Shown: positions 33,625-43,700 of the stretch, piece after piece
Layout: each line of letters starts with the position of its first letter
How positions within the stretch are numbered: position 1 is the first letter of the stretch
Assembly (NCBI GenBank): GCA_964459305.1
Contig: CAYWNA010000091.1
Span: 1 to 46,570, forward strand
Length of the DNA stretch: 46,570 nucleotides
From: CAYWNA01 sp964459305
GTDB taxonomy: Bacteria > Planctomycetota > Planctomycetia > Pirellulales > Pirellulaceae
Reading direction: 5' to 3'
The notes under the pieces: model-generated
Databases searched by the model: none
Seen by the model: the letters and a program-made list of their open reading frames with translations, nothing else
What the model was told of the DNA's origin: nothing
Translations under genes and position numbers: made by a program

Positions 33625-36600
33625 CTACGGCTGGTAGGTGATCCACATGGGCGAAACCCAAACCAATTCGCCGTCGTCAAATTCGAATTCGACTCGGCCT
33701 TTGGTCCCGTTCACCTTGCGTGTCTCCGTCTGGCCGACCTGTTTTCCGCGGATGTAGTAGTAGCTGGTCTTGCCCACTTCGGCTGCCATGTCGGCCCATT
33801 TGAATTCGACGACTTGTTGGTTTGGCTCAGCGGAATAGACATATTCGTTGTCTTTGACGATCACCACTTCGGCGAAGGGCGCCGTGCCGATTAGCTTGAC
33901 CTCCAGCGTCGGCTGTCTATCGATGGTGAACTCCTCGCCCATGAAGTGCTCGCCGCAGCGGACGTCGGCGATGATGTTATCCGTCGAACCGTACACGCGC
34001 CGCAGTTTCATAGCCGCCAGGATCGCCTCGCGAGTCGGCTCTTCGACCCACACGTTGCAGTAGCTCATGTGCGTCGAGATATGGTCACTGGAGGCCTGGA
34101 AACCTAATCGGTAGCCCATCATCAGGGCTCGTGAGACGAAGCCCAAGGGGCGCCATCCACCGATGGAATACTCGGCCGTGTTGGTCCGCGGCGCACCGGG
34201 CCGTTCGTAGTTCTGCCGGTCACCCTGGTAGATCTCGACAATAGGTTCCACTTTGGGATCGTTGTTTCGCCAGTCAGTTCCCATGTCCGTGCCGCTGGTA
34301 TGGCTGGCGCAGACACCGTCGAAGTACCGCAAGTAGCTGTAAAACATTTCCGTGTCCGGTGTGCTGGGCCGTTTCGCCTCAGGTGGCAGATCATCCTTCG
34401 CTTTGCCCAAACCGCCTTGCAGACGAGCCAACGGTCGCACGCCGCGTTTGGCGAATACCGCGTTGCGATGCCCATCGGGATAATTGCAGCTGCGTTCGTA
34501 GGTGTACATGGGTGAAAACGCGCCGGGCACCTGAAACAGCGATATGGTCTTCTGCGTGTACCACCAGGAGAACTCACGGCCGGTACCGTTGTCATGGTCG
34601 CCGTTGCCGATCCAATCCAACGCAGCCATGTCCAGCCCGTATCGCCACATGTCGTAAATACTGCCATCGCCTGCGCCGTCGCTGGAGAATTCGGTATGAC
34701 GATGGAACTCGCCGCGGGACAATCGCAATGTCTTGCCGCCCAGTTCGACGCGATACTCCCGCATGGCCGCCACATGCTCCGCCTCGGCCTTTGCAGCCGG
34801 CAATGGCCCGGCAGGCGCATCGGGGTCTACGGTCTTTAGAACCAGTTCCCCGTCCACGCGCGCCAATCGTCCCGTATCGGCGACGGCCAGCTCTTTGTTG
34901 AACAGTCGATCGGGATACTCGATACGAGTGCGCGTCGTCGCCGGCTTGGATGCGGCCGCACCGCCCCGTCTTCTTCGTCCCGTCTGACCGAACGTCGCTG
35001 CATTGCGGAACCGCCCATCGGTACACGAAACGACGTACAAACCGCCGCCTGGTGCGGGTACGAGTGCGGATGTCTCGTGCAGGAATCCGTCCGACTGGGG
35101 CGTCGCCACGGACTTGCGCCAGCCCTTGGGGTCCAGCGTGGTAAGGAAAGTCATCCAGGTTCCGCCCACCTGATTGTCATATCGATCGATGCGGCAACGT
35201 GTGGACAACCATAGCCGACCCGTAGCGTCGACAGCCAGCTTGGGGCTGGCGGCCCGTACGGCATTACCAGATTTGGGGAACCGCGGCTGACCGCCGGGCA
35301 TGGGCTGGGCGCGATTCACGTCCGCATCCGGCTGGTACATCGAACCGGCATGCAGTACGCGGACGCCAATGGCCCGCTCTTTATAGAGCTGCGTGTTCTT
35401 GGGCCGTCGATCGTACGGGCCATAGTCCTTGCCCCAGCCTTCCGGCGAGATTTCATAAGCGATCCACAAGCGATTCTGCTGGTCAAAGACGGCGCTAGCC
35501 CGCGCTTCGTTCTTGGCGGTTCCCGCGACGCACTGCCCTTCGCCCCACTGACCGTCTTGCCACACTCGGACCGCCACATCGTAGTTGCCCCGGTCGTACG
35601 AATCCCAGGCCACTGCCACGCGGCCGTCGGTCGAAGCGGCAATGGCAGGCAGCCAATCGTTGGCGGAGCTGGCAGCAATCTGCTGAGGTTCGCCAAACGC
35701 ATCACCTTCCTGTCGCGCGGCGTAGACATCCGAATCGTCCTCGCCGAAACTCTGCCAAGCGACCCACACACGGCTTTCCGAGTCCGTCGACAGGACGGGG
35801 TTAAAGTCGGAACCGGACTGCGTCGTCACGCGGACCGGCTTCGGCCAACCGGTATCCTGCCGCGTAGTGTCCTGCTGCACAAGCGCGTAGAGATCCCAGT
35901 TGTCCTCTACATTCGCAGCCCAGACAATCCATAACCGCCCATCGCCATCGACTGCCATGGCAACACCCAAGAGATCGCCGGCTCCTGTCAGCGCTGCCGG
36001 CTCGGACCACACGCCTTCCTCGCACCGCGTGAACATGATTTGATCGCCGCCGACCGGCGTTGCCAGAAAGCCAAAATCTTCCGGCGCCGTCGTCATCGGT
36101 GGTCGCTTTTCGAATCCGGGGCCGTGTTTGAACGCCAAGTAGGCAACGCACAGTCGGCCATCACCATCGGTGACCGCCGCCGGGTAGGCGTCCTCGGTGG
36201 GCGACTCGACAAATTGCCGCGCGGTTGGCACGCGTCGGTACTCCACCCGCCCATCCATCAACCGCTTGGCTGCGCCGTAACCGAATTTGCCAACGGGCAC
36301 CGAAAAATCGCCTTGCGATGTGCTGACTTCCAACACCGACGCAGGCGTGACGTCGCCCATCGTCAAAACGAACCCATTTGGCTCGATAGGCAACGAACTT
36401 GGATCCCGGCCGCGACGATTCCAAAACCGCGGATAGAATCGCCTCACCTCGAATTGAAACTCGCCCGTATCGGCAAAATCGGTAGCGGTGAACCGCAGGC
36501 CATCGGTGGCCACAATCGTGCCTCGGTTTAACCGGTAAGAACCCTTCCACGTCTCAGGCTGCGTCCCGCCCAATCCACAACGGATCCTGACACTAACCAG

Positions 36601-36723
36601 ACTCCGATCCATCGACACATCCAAATTGACGGCCCGCGTTTGCCGACTCGCGACAACAGCCAGCAAGCCGCAAGCCACCAGAGAGTAGACCCCCATGACA
36701 GGACGCTTCATAACGATATTCAT
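33625..36723 (-). CDS. exported propeller plus PHP-like protein
   Basis: The 1032-residue product has a signal peptide ('MGVYSLVACGLLAVVASRQ'); the inner start at 36711 is as likely. Residues about 170-560 hold propeller-like repeats ('DGRLWIVWAANVEDNWDLYA', 'ESRVWVAWQSFGEDDSDVY'). A PHP-type metallohydrolase domain starts near 669: 'RGEFHRHTEFSSDG', 'DWIGNGDHDNG' and 'ASSDHISTHMSYC' supply the metal-binding His/Asp pattern. The tail has a beta-sandwich with 'EVKLIGTAPFAEVVIV'. PHP enzymes hydrolyse phosphoesters; for this exported version the substrate is unknown. The stop is 48 bases upstream of the start of the zinc-ribbon gene on the same strand, so co-transcription is possible. Confidence 0.8.
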   Translation of the reverse strand: MNIVMKRPVMGVYSLVACGLLAVVASRQTRAVNLDVSMDRSLVSVRIRCGLGGTQPETWKGSYRLNRGTIVATDGLRFTATDFADTGEFQFEVRRFYPRFWNRRGRDPSSLPIEPNGFVLTMGDVTPASVLEVSTSQGDFSVPVGKFGYGAAKRLMDGRVEYRRVPTARQFVESPTEDAYPAAVTDGDGRLCVAYLAFKHGPGFEKRPPMTTAPEDFGFLATPVGGDQIMFTRCEEGVWSEPAALTGAGDLLGVAMAVDGDGRLWIVWAANVEDNWDLYALVQQDTTRQDTGWPKPVRVTTQSGSDFNPVLSTDSESRVWVAWQSFGEDDSDVYAARQEGDAFGEPQQIAASSANDWLPAIAASTDGRVAVAWDSYDRGNYDVAVRVWQDGQWGEGQCVAGTAKNEARASAVFDQQNRLWIAYEISPEGWGKDYGPYDRRPKNTQLYKERAIGVRVLHAGSMYQPDADVNRAQPMPGGQPRFPKSGNAVRAASPKLAVDATGRLWLSTRCRIDRYDNQVGGTWMTFLTTLDPKGWRKSVATPQSDGFLHETSALVPAPGGGLYVVSCTDGRFRNAATFGQTGRRRRGGAAASKPATTRTRIEYPDRLFNKELAVADTGRLARVDGELVLKTVDPDAPAGPLPAAKAEAEHVAAMREYRVELGGKTLRLSRGEFHRHTEFSSDGAGDGSIYDMWRYGLDMAALDWIGNGDHDNGTGREFSWWYTQKTISLFQVPGAFSPMYTYERSCNYPDGHRNAVFAKRGVRPLARLQGGLGKAKDDLPPEAKRPSTPDTEMFYSYLRYFDGVCASHTSGTDMGTDWRNNDPKVEPIVEIYQGDRQNYERPGAPRTNTAEYSIGGWRPLGFVSRALMMGYRLGFQASSDHISTHMSYCNVWVEEPTREAILAAMKLRRVYGSTDNIIADVRCGEHFMGEEFTIDRQPTLEVKLIGTAPFAEVVIVKDNEYVYSAEPNQQVVEFKWADMAAEVGKTSYYYIRGKQVGQTETRKVNGTKGRVEFEFDDGELVWVSPMWITYQP

Positions 36724-36754
36724 CCCGTTGCCCCTATTGACTCAAAGAAAAAAC

Positions 36755-36905
36755 TGCACGGCCACAAAAAGCACGAAAAGACACGAAAACAGTGAAGAAA
36801 TGCTGGTGGAAAAAGATGACCAGTTCAGTGGAAACGAAATTGGCTTGCGAGTCCTTTACCTCTCGTTTTGGTGTGTTTTTGCGTTTCTTGTGGCTATCCC
36901 CAGCT
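36755..36905. repeat. inverted pair of 'GGCCACAAAAAGCACG' repeats
   Basis: The stretch 36762-36793 (GGCCACAAAAAGCACGAAAA) and the stretch 36867-36899 (TTTTTGCGTTTCTTGTGGC) are imperfect inverted copies over about 32 bases. Composition is AT-richer than the flanks. This is the same kind of structure as the pair at 19215-19480, but a different sequence. Confidence 0.5.
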
Positions 36906-37027
36906 TTCTTCGCAAAAGCGGTTTTCAGTTTGAGATTGGAATTACAGAATTGTACGCCCAGATCGGCATTGCCAGCAAGATTGCAGTTGCGAGCTCCGCC
37001 GCATCGGTCTGGAGAGACGGCTCGTTG

Positions 37028-37285
37028 CTAAGGTGGCGAGTGAATGAATGATAGAAAATCTAATTTCCGCCAGCGGGAGTGATTGTACTGCAGCAGGAGA
37101 TAACGATACCAGCGCGTGGATGTGGGGATGCCAATGAAGGAGTTCACCGTGTGTCTGTATGACATATCCCCACCTTCAATCATGATTCCCAGCTTGCGGT
37201 TAGAATCTGCAAAAACACTGTCCGCCGCCGTGCAGCCGTTGGCATCCGTGACGGTCACAGGGTAGGTACCCGCGCTCAAATTCAC
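37028..37285 (-). pseudogene. fragment of a SprB-type surface repeat
   Basis: The minus frame from GTG 37283-37285 reads 'NLSAGTYPVTVTDANGCTAA', a clear match to the repeat of SprB-like surface proteins ('GxYxVTVTDxNGCT'). It is followed by non-repeat sequence ending in a Trp/Arg-rich tail. Only about one repeat remains, with no signal or anchor. Such repeats are known mainly from Bacteroidota, so it may derive from transferred DNA or from a large degraded gene. Confidence 0.5.
37045..37100. repeat. diverged direct repeat, first copy
   Basis: The stretch beginning GATAGAAAATCTAATTTCCG matches the stretch beginning GATAGGAAATCTGACTTCCA at 38133-38188. Matching words continue through GAG..ATT.TACT.CAG.AGGA. 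Together the copies agree over roughly 50-55 bases at about 70%. The two copies bracket the 37385-38041 gene. Confidence 0.5.
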
Positions 37286-37384
37286 GGCGTCTTAATGGTT
37301 CAGACTGTCAAGAAGATGGCCTGTCCTTTTCCTCCAGTGTATGCACGAGTGTGAGTTAGTGACGTTCGATTTCCTCGGGGCGCC

Positions 37385-38041
37385 CTATCTCTTGCGTGAC
37401 CGTCTCGGGAGTTTCCCACCACGATCAGTCGCCTGTTGGTCGTTTTCACCGGTCCTTCCTCGCCAAAGAACACGCGAGACGCGAATTAGAAGGTCCTTCC
37501 AGATTACGACTAACGCGGCAACAACCACGAGCACCGTAAACCACGTTTGGTTGCTCTCCGTCCACGCCGGAACACGGTAGTGAAACGCGGTGGTGTCCGT
37601 CCGCCACTCTCCGTCCGCGGACTTGTAGGTAAGGAAGAGCGTGACGGTCTTATCTCCCGGGGACTTGGGGATGACATACATCGAGTTGAAAGGTGTCTTT
37701 CCCTCTGCCTTCAAAAGCAGCCCGCGGGGGTCTTGGGGCTCAACTCGGGCAAACGTGTCCTCCGGGGTCGAGTCACCGAGCATGATGGCAAACATCTCAT
37801 ACTTACCTTCTCTTCCGACAGGCTTCAACATGGAATCAGCTTCCGAGTAAATGGTCACCTTCACGTCACCCGGCCGCAGTGCACCCATCCCCGTAATTCC
37901 GAAGTTGAACCGGAGCGGTTCGTTAGAAAGCGTGTCTCGCGTCTCCGGCAGAACCCAGATCTTCCACTCGCCCCAAGCTGGAGTGCAAAGTGAGGCAGGC
38001 AGCAAACCGAAGACGATCGCTCTTACTGCTGTCGGCCACAT
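37385..38041 (-). CDS. hypothetical exported protein with C-terminal membrane anchor
   Basis: Start at ATG 38039-38041, giving a signal peptide 'WPTAVRAIVFGLLPASLCTPAWG'. The 218-residue product has a soluble beta-type region ('WKIWVLPETRDTLSNEPLRF' to 'TTAFHYRVPAW') then one membrane helix at about 170-190 ('WFTVLVVVAALVVIWKDLL') and a basic tail. It looks like a membrane-anchored extracytoplasmic domain. I do not recognise the family; the arrangement recalls proteins near BatA/BatD genes, which are not here. It lies between two copies of a diverged direct repeat. Confidence 0.6.
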   Translation of the reverse strand: MWPTAVRAIVFGLLPASLCTPAWGEWKIWVLPETRDTLSNEPLRFNFGITGMGALRPGDVKVTIYSEADSMLKPVGREGKYEMFAIMLGDSTPEDTFARVEPQDPRGLLLKAEGKTPFNSMYVIPKSPGDKTVTLFLTYKSADGEWRTDTTAFHYRVPAWTESNQTWFTVLVVVAALVVIWKDLLIRVSRVLWRGRTGENDQQATDRGGKLPRRSRKR

Positions 38042-38132
38042 GGGCAACTGTTCCTCTAAGTACCGCAAACGACCGATACCGCTTGCCACTGCCGCCGTGA
38101 CAGAGTGCTGTCTTGGATAGCGATGACGACCT

Positions 38133-38188
38133 AACGATAGGAAATCTGACTTCCACCGACATGAGCCATTCTACTACAGGAGGAAATG
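38133..38188. repeat. diverged direct repeat, second copy
   Basis: This is the partner of 37045-37100 in the same orientation. It starts about 90 bases upstream of the 38041 start codon and may carry its control signals. Confidence 0.5.
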
Positions 38189-38200
38189 GTGGTCAAGGGA

Positions 38201-38244
38201 GACACGAGCCCAAGGGGCGCCGTGGCGCCTCTTGGGCTCGTGTC
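38201..38244. repeat. long near-perfect hairpin
   Basis: GACACGAGCCCAAGGGGCGCC (shown in two parts: 38201-38214 and 38215-38221) pairs with 38224-38244 over 21 positions with one G-T pair and a tiny loop. No T-run follows. It could form a cruciform or mark an interspersed repeat. Confidence 0.65.
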
Positions 38245-38357
38245 TACTGCCGGTGTTTGGCGACTCTATATGAAACTGCGGCCCATCAATCCGCAAACAA
38301 CGAGTTGCTCCTTCGCCTCACGCGCACCAGCCCCGTGCGAAGGTGCGTCGGTTTTTC

Positions 38358-38735
38358 TTAGAACGTGGCCAGCAACGTGTCGAATTGGCTCCGCGGCATG
38401 ACGATGAACACGGGTGCCTGACCGACGACAACCGGCTGAGCGACCCTCCCGTTGCCCATGAGGTCATGGACCGTCGCGACTCGGTGGAACGGCATGGTGA
38501 GCTTCACGTCGTCGCCTGTTGAACACAGGCAGAGGATCCATTGCTGTCTTTTCCAGTCGGCGAAGCTGCACGCCCGCAGGTTGTCGGTTGTCGGTGCGGA
38601 GCAGCATGCGTCAGAAGCCTGGCTGGGAAGAAAAGAGGGCGCGAGTGGGGTGTTCAGTTTGTGGTGTCTTTTCTGCGATGCAGTTGATTTCAATTGTTCC
38701 CAGTTTCGTTCCGGTCTCTTCAGTGCCAAAGGCAC
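38358..38735 (-). pseudogene. C-terminal fragment, possibly of a glycoside hydrolase
   Basis: The minus frame ends in 'WILCLCSTGDDVKLTMPF', 'ATVHDLMGNGRVAQPVVVG' and 'APVFIVMP', typical of the last beta-sandwich of some glycoside hydrolases ('xVTDLMGxPV...PxPVYI'). The first half of the frame is low-quality sequence with no homology, and there is no signal peptide. I treat it as a broken gene remnant. Confidence 0.4.
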
Positions 38736-39085
38736 GTTCCTATGTCAGCCAAGTGTGGAGCGACGTGAGTCTGCGAACGTCGTGGAACCCCGGAATGTGA
38801 AGGGCATTTCAACCGGAATCCTGAAGGGGTGGCCCTAAGTCTGGGACGGTTTGTTGTGCTGCGCTGGGTCGACGGTTCCCAATAGATGGGCTGGGCTGCC
38901 GACGACTAGGGCCGCCCCGTTTGGGGCTATGGATGCGTGGGCAACCTCGCCCCAGGGTTGCGCGACGCTCGCGTCGCTCCACCCAAGGCTGGCTTAGGGT
39001 CGTCCCTTCGGGACTGGAACAAAATCAGGCCAGGAGAAATCCGTTCGCCGGCGTTAGAAAAACTCTGGGTGAACCAGACATTTCT
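38736..39085. other. intergenic region, no gene seen
   Basis: GC-rich stretch with words such as GGGCTGGGCTGCC and GCGACGCTCGCGTCGCTCC. Open frames on the plus strand here are Arg/Ser-rich and look like the overcalled frames typical of planctomycete repeats. I see nothing coding. Confidence 0.4.
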
Positions 39086-40561
39086 TCATCGCGTCGTCGT
39101 TGGTGGGCCCAAGAACTGAGCGGGACTCAATGCTTCGGCCGAGATGCGGACTTCATCGATCACTCCGTGAAATGCCTGGTTGCTGTGCGTCTGTCGATTG
39201 CCGATTCCGACGCCGGCCCGGGGTCCGCCGAGCGCGCCGCAAGCGCGGATCTTTGTTTTCGTAGTGGCGACGCATTTACCATTGACGAAGAGGCTCTGTT
39301 GGCTGGTTTTATGGTCCAACGTGGCAGCCACGTGTAGCATCTGGCCCATGGGCAGCGGCTCGGGCGAAAGGACCACCGATGCTTTGTTCAGCGGCTCGGC
39401 CACCAGGAATTTCAATTGACCGCTTGCGATGATGGCCAGGTACCAGGGATCCAAGCCAAGGCGATTGTCCCCTCGAAACGCGATGTGACTCATGCGCGCT
39501 GCACGCCCGGCATATTGGTCAATCTGAATGTACGCCTCGATCGTGAAACTCTCGGTCAATTGAAAAAGGTCATCGTCGGGTACGAATACGCGATCGTCCC
39601 GCCCGTCGAAGCTTAGGGCCTGATCGCTTGTGGCCAGTTCCACCGGGCAGTACTTCGGTCCGCCTATCGCGCGCCCATGCCGATCGTTTCCAGAAGCGTC
39701 CTCGATCAATCGCGATGCCCCAGCCGCAGTGCCGCTGGCCCCTTCCTGAAACCGCCAATGAGCGACGATTCGCTTGGGCGCAACCTGGATGAATCCGATG
39801 GCATCCAGGTCGTGACCCCGGCGGCCGTATACGCCGACGATCGGGCAGCCGTCGGCCGCGTACAGCGTCTCCGCCCCGCCGCCGCGACCGCCGATCCATT
39901 CGGATCGATAGGTGTCGCCCGGGATTAGCTCGCCGTTCTCGACTCGCATGAAGATCAGACGCATGCCATCGACACGGTGACCGCTCTTGGCAACGACTCC
40001 TGCAACGACGTAGCCGTTCTTCGCTTTCTCGCGACGGACTTTTCCATGTGGCACGCCGTGCCAGTCGCCAACGGACTCGCCGTCGCGACTTCGAAGGATC
40101 GGCCGTAGCGATTTGATCGTGAGATGACCGCCATAGAACGTCGATGTTGTATACTCGAACCCGATCAGCACCGACGGCTTGTCCGGAAGGACTTCGAAGG
40201 GTCCGCCGCTGGAGCCCCCAGTGGTGTTCACGCGCTTCAGGCGGCCGAATTCCCGCGCGTTGTCGATGAATTCAAACAGTGGCGCGAAGTGCTTTCGCGA
40301 TTTCCCTGATACGCGTTTTGGCTCGGCCGCGACGGCGTCGTCCGTCGGTATCGGCGACAGCGAAATCTGTTGGAAGTTCTGCTTCGGACCGGAGCCGTCC
40401 ATGGGATCAAGAATCAGACCAGCGTGGCCCGGTTTCAGCTTAAGGTCGAAGTCCGCGCCCGCAAATGCCGTGCGGTCCCAACTCGATCCGCCCCAGACAG
40501 GCTGGTCCTTTGTGTTCAACTCGTGCCCTTCGGCGAAGCGACCGTCGTCAGATTCGGGCAT
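39086..40561 (-). CDS. LamG-domain protein, N-terminus possibly lost
   Basis: The 491-residue frame starts MPESDDGRFAEGHELNTKD with no signal peptide. Residues about 20-270 are a beta-rich region ('GYVVAGVVAKSGHRVDGMRL', 'GGAETLYAADGCPIVGVYGRRG') resembling a jacalin-like fold. A LamG/concanavalin domain follows at about 290-480 ('VAHWRFQEGASG', 'ALSFDGRDDRVFVP', 'VAATLDHKTSQQSLFVNG', 'GVIDEVRI'). Such proteins are normally exported, so the start may be incomplete. The upstream gene (40706) is 145 bases away, with two nested palindromes between. I cannot decide whether the missing N-terminus was removed by the repeat. Confidence 0.65.
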   Translation of the reverse strand: MPESDDGRFAEGHELNTKDQPVWGGSSWDRTAFAGADFDLKLKPGHAGLILDPMDGSGPKQNFQQISLSPIPTDDAVAAEPKRVSGKSRKHFAPLFEFIDNAREFGRLKRVNTTGGSSGGPFEVLPDKPSVLIGFEYTTSTFYGGHLTIKSLRPILRSRDGESVGDWHGVPHGKVRREKAKNGYVVAGVVAKSGHRVDGMRLIFMRVENGELIPGDTYRSEWIGGRGGGAETLYAADGCPIVGVYGRRGHDLDAIGFIQVAPKRIVAHWRFQEGASGTAAGASRLIEDASGNDRHGRAIGGPKYCPVELATSDQALSFDGRDDRVFVPDDDLFQLTESFTIEAYIQIDQYAGRAARMSHIAFRGDNRLGLDPWYLAIIASGQLKFLVAEPLNKASVVLSPEPLPMGQMLHVAATLDHKTSQQSLFVNGKCVATTKTKIRACGALGGPRAGVGIGNRQTHSNQAFHGVIDEVRISAEALSPAQFLGPPTTTR

Positions 40562-40586
40562 TAGGCGAGCGGCAGATGAGAATCTG

Positions 40587-40649
40587 CCGTGGGATAGGCT
40601 TCCAGCCTGTCGAATATGCGGCCTGACAGGCTGGAAGCCTATCCCACGG
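40587..40649. repeat. interspersed palindrome, GTGGGATAGGCTTCC family
   Basis: CCGTGGGATAGGCTTCC to CAGCCTGTC (40587-40611) is perfectly complementary to 40625-40649 over 25 bases. The palindrome is enclosed by a second inverted repeat, GGCGAGCGGC 40564-40573 and GCCGCTCGCC 40664-40673. A further copy of the inner palindrome lies at the end of the window (46511-46570). Confidence 0.8.
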
Positions 40650-40705
40650 GTACGCGAATTTCCGCCGCTCGCCTTAGTGCTGCTTTCGGTCCTTCCCGTC
40701 CACGC

Positions 40706-43700
40706 TCACCTTTGGTTCTGACGATGCCAGTGTGATTGCCAGTAGGCTGCGTCAGCTGCATAGACGTCAATCGGTTCGCCGACGGCCAAGTCGATTGGCA
40801 GGATGCCGTAACGCTTCATTTCGTGAAGGTACTCGGGACGTGGACGAAAGCCGGGCATGTCGAAGCGTTTGATTTCGTCGAGCTTGTTCTTGGCATCTCG
40901 AATGGACCGCAGGACGGTCTGGTAGTCGGAGTCGGCGGTGTCGGGGAACACGGCCTGTCCACATGACTCGTAGCCGCCGACCTGTTTTGAGAGCGGGGCC
41001 AGGAGGATCAGCGACTTGTCGGGCCTGCTCAGGTTGTAGAACAGGTGTCGTGAGAAACGGCGGCGGATGTCGTCTGGCGTGAGAGGGATCCACGGGCCGG
41101 AGCCCTGGAACGCTGTGCCCCATGACCCGGGGCCGACGATGTGGGATGGCGAAAGCGGCAGCGGCATGTTCCCGTCTTCCTGATGGCAACTGTAACAGCG
41201 GCGTTTCAATGCCTCCATCGACGCCTGCATGCTGGGCCATTCGATGTCGGAGCGGTCGAGGCGAATCGAGCGGTCGATGATTTCGAAGCCGCCGATCATG
41301 CCGGTACCCAACGCCGCATAAGTGCCCGGATAGGTCGCTCCCGTTTCGATCCACAGCCGGACCATCATGCGTTCGCGCTCAGAGAGCTTCGCGTCATAGT
41401 GGCTGCCGTCGATCAGTTGCATCAGCCGGCTGGCAGAACTGCCGATGGACCGGGGCGGCCGATTGCCGAACTCGTTGCGACCGTCGGACACCAGGCTGAG
41501 AGCCGTCATTGTATAATAGCTGATCGAGAACATGGGGCCACGGTCGCCGGTAAGGACCACGCCACCTTCGCGTTTGCCGTAGTCGTGGCAGCGGACGCAG
41601 TGCCTGTCCAGGATCGGTTGGACGTCGCGCGGATAATCGAAGATATCGGGAACGTCGGCAATGGGCGTGATTTTGCGGGGCGCGTTCTTCAGCGCCATCA
41701 GGTCTGTCGGTTGGTGCGGCGGGCTGGCGACTCGCTGCTCGTGACAGCCGATGCACGTGGTTGTTTCGCCCGGCATGACGGTCAGGAAGCTCTGCATCCG
41801 TTTGACCGACATGTCGTTTTCGTCCAGGGCAACGAAGAACAGGGACCTCAATGCCGGCAGTTCCATGTAGGCGGAACCATCCGGCTCGACGGGCACGGTC
41901 CCCAGGATTCGTTCCAGGTTGAACGTGCCGCCGTAGCTGATCGGTTCCATGCCGCCCGTGTAGTTCATCGGTTTGGGGAGCGGTTCCAAGACGAGCAGTT
42001 TCTTGATCGCGCCGCGCTGGACGCCGTCCATGTTCCTCCCCTGGTACGCGTCCACCAAAATCAACCGGCCCGTTGTCCTCGGCCAGTCGGCCTCGGTTGG
42101 CACCAGTGGCTCGTGCGACCGCGAGACCAGGGGACGCGGCTCGTGGCATTCGAGCCCTGCTTTGACGTCCTCGTCGGGCAATTCATAAACCGTCCGAGTC
42201 CGTCCCGTGCCATCCATGAGCACGATCTCCGAACGGTGAGCCGCCATGAAGGCTTGCTCCGAGAACGCCCACGGATCGCGGTAGTTCGACGAGTGACTGA
42301 TCGGCCGGGCCGATGCCTTATTGTCGGGACCGTTTCTCGGATCGACGACGGTCACCACTCCGTCATGCTCGCGACGACCGTGGCCGGGTGAAAACGACGC
42401 CACCACCTTGCGCGAGCCGGGGATGGGTTTGGCATCGATCATCGTGGTGCCGGGATGCAGGTTGCCGTAAAAGATCGTCTGCCGCAGTCCATCCGGCGTG
42501 GTGACCCACAGGTGATGGAAGCGGACCTGGCTGCGGTCCACATATTCCCAGCGTGTGTAGAGCACCTGGCCATTGGGCAGGACCCACGGCGTGTTGTCGT
42601 GTTCGCTGTTGGCCGACAACACTCGGATGTTGCCGCCGTCGGCATCGCAGCAGTGCAGAATGGCGACATCGGTGGTATGGCAATTCACGACCCGGTTACA
42701 GCGGCTCGAAACGAACATGATGCGGCCGTCGGGCAGCCAAGTCGGCTCGATGTCGTCGTAGAGCCCGTCGGTCAACTGGCGCAGACCGGATCCGTCGGCG
42801 TCGATCGTGTGAAGATGATAGTGCGGACTGTCGCCCGGACGATACGAGAAGGCGATCGTCCGGCCGTCGTGGTGGACGGCCGGATCGCGGACGCCACCTC
42901 GCGGATCGTCCAGCAGGACCGTGAGCTTTCCGCTGACGACATTCAATCGCGCCAAGCGACCGCCGCGACCGTAGGTCCTCCAGGGAGAGTTCTTCAATGT
43001 GGGGCCGAAATTGGCGTACCAATGAGGATCCTCGCCAAGCGCCCGGGCGGCAAAAATTATTTCGTCGACCCCGGCCATCGAGCCCTTACGAAACTCGGCC
43101 AGCAGATCGCGTTGTTTGGGGACGACGAGTTTCAGGAGGCTCCCGCGCGTGCTGAGCGCGACGTAGTCGTAGAGGATCCAACTGCGATCGTCGAGGCGGA
43201 TCGAGATCGTATTCTCGCCGTGACGGACGCGACCTGACGGAATTTCGAAAATGATCGATTCCGGTTTTCCTGGATCAGTCGGGTGAAAGCAGACGCGCGG
43301 ATCGCCGGCCGGTGCGACCTGCGCCGGCAGTTCCGTGTCGTTGATCGTCACGACGACCTTCGAGCGCGCAGCGGGAGCACCGCCCGCCATGCCGATCACC
43401 AGATACAGCGGGCAATCGCGGTCGCAGGGACTAGTGTAGCGGATCGAAAAAGTGTGTGTCCGTCCCCCGGCCCATGTATCCATTGGTGCCGGATGGATGT
43501 AGGGCCATTCGCGCGGCGTGCTGGAACCGATCGTATAGCGCGTGTCGTTGGGAAACTTCCTCGAAAAGGCCGAGTACCCTCCGTCAGGCCCGGCCAGGCC
43601 GAACTCGGCGGCGTGAGCGTCGGGAGTCCCAATGCAGAAGAGCGGGGCCGCCGGTTCGTCGGACGCCGCAGCGACGGCCGCCAGACCCGGGCAGAGGCCC

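Noticed and set aside
38921..39337. Plus-strand open frame of 138 codons
   Set aside because: Arg/Ser-rich, overlaps the 3' end of the LamG gene on the other strand, and looks like an overcalled repeat frame.
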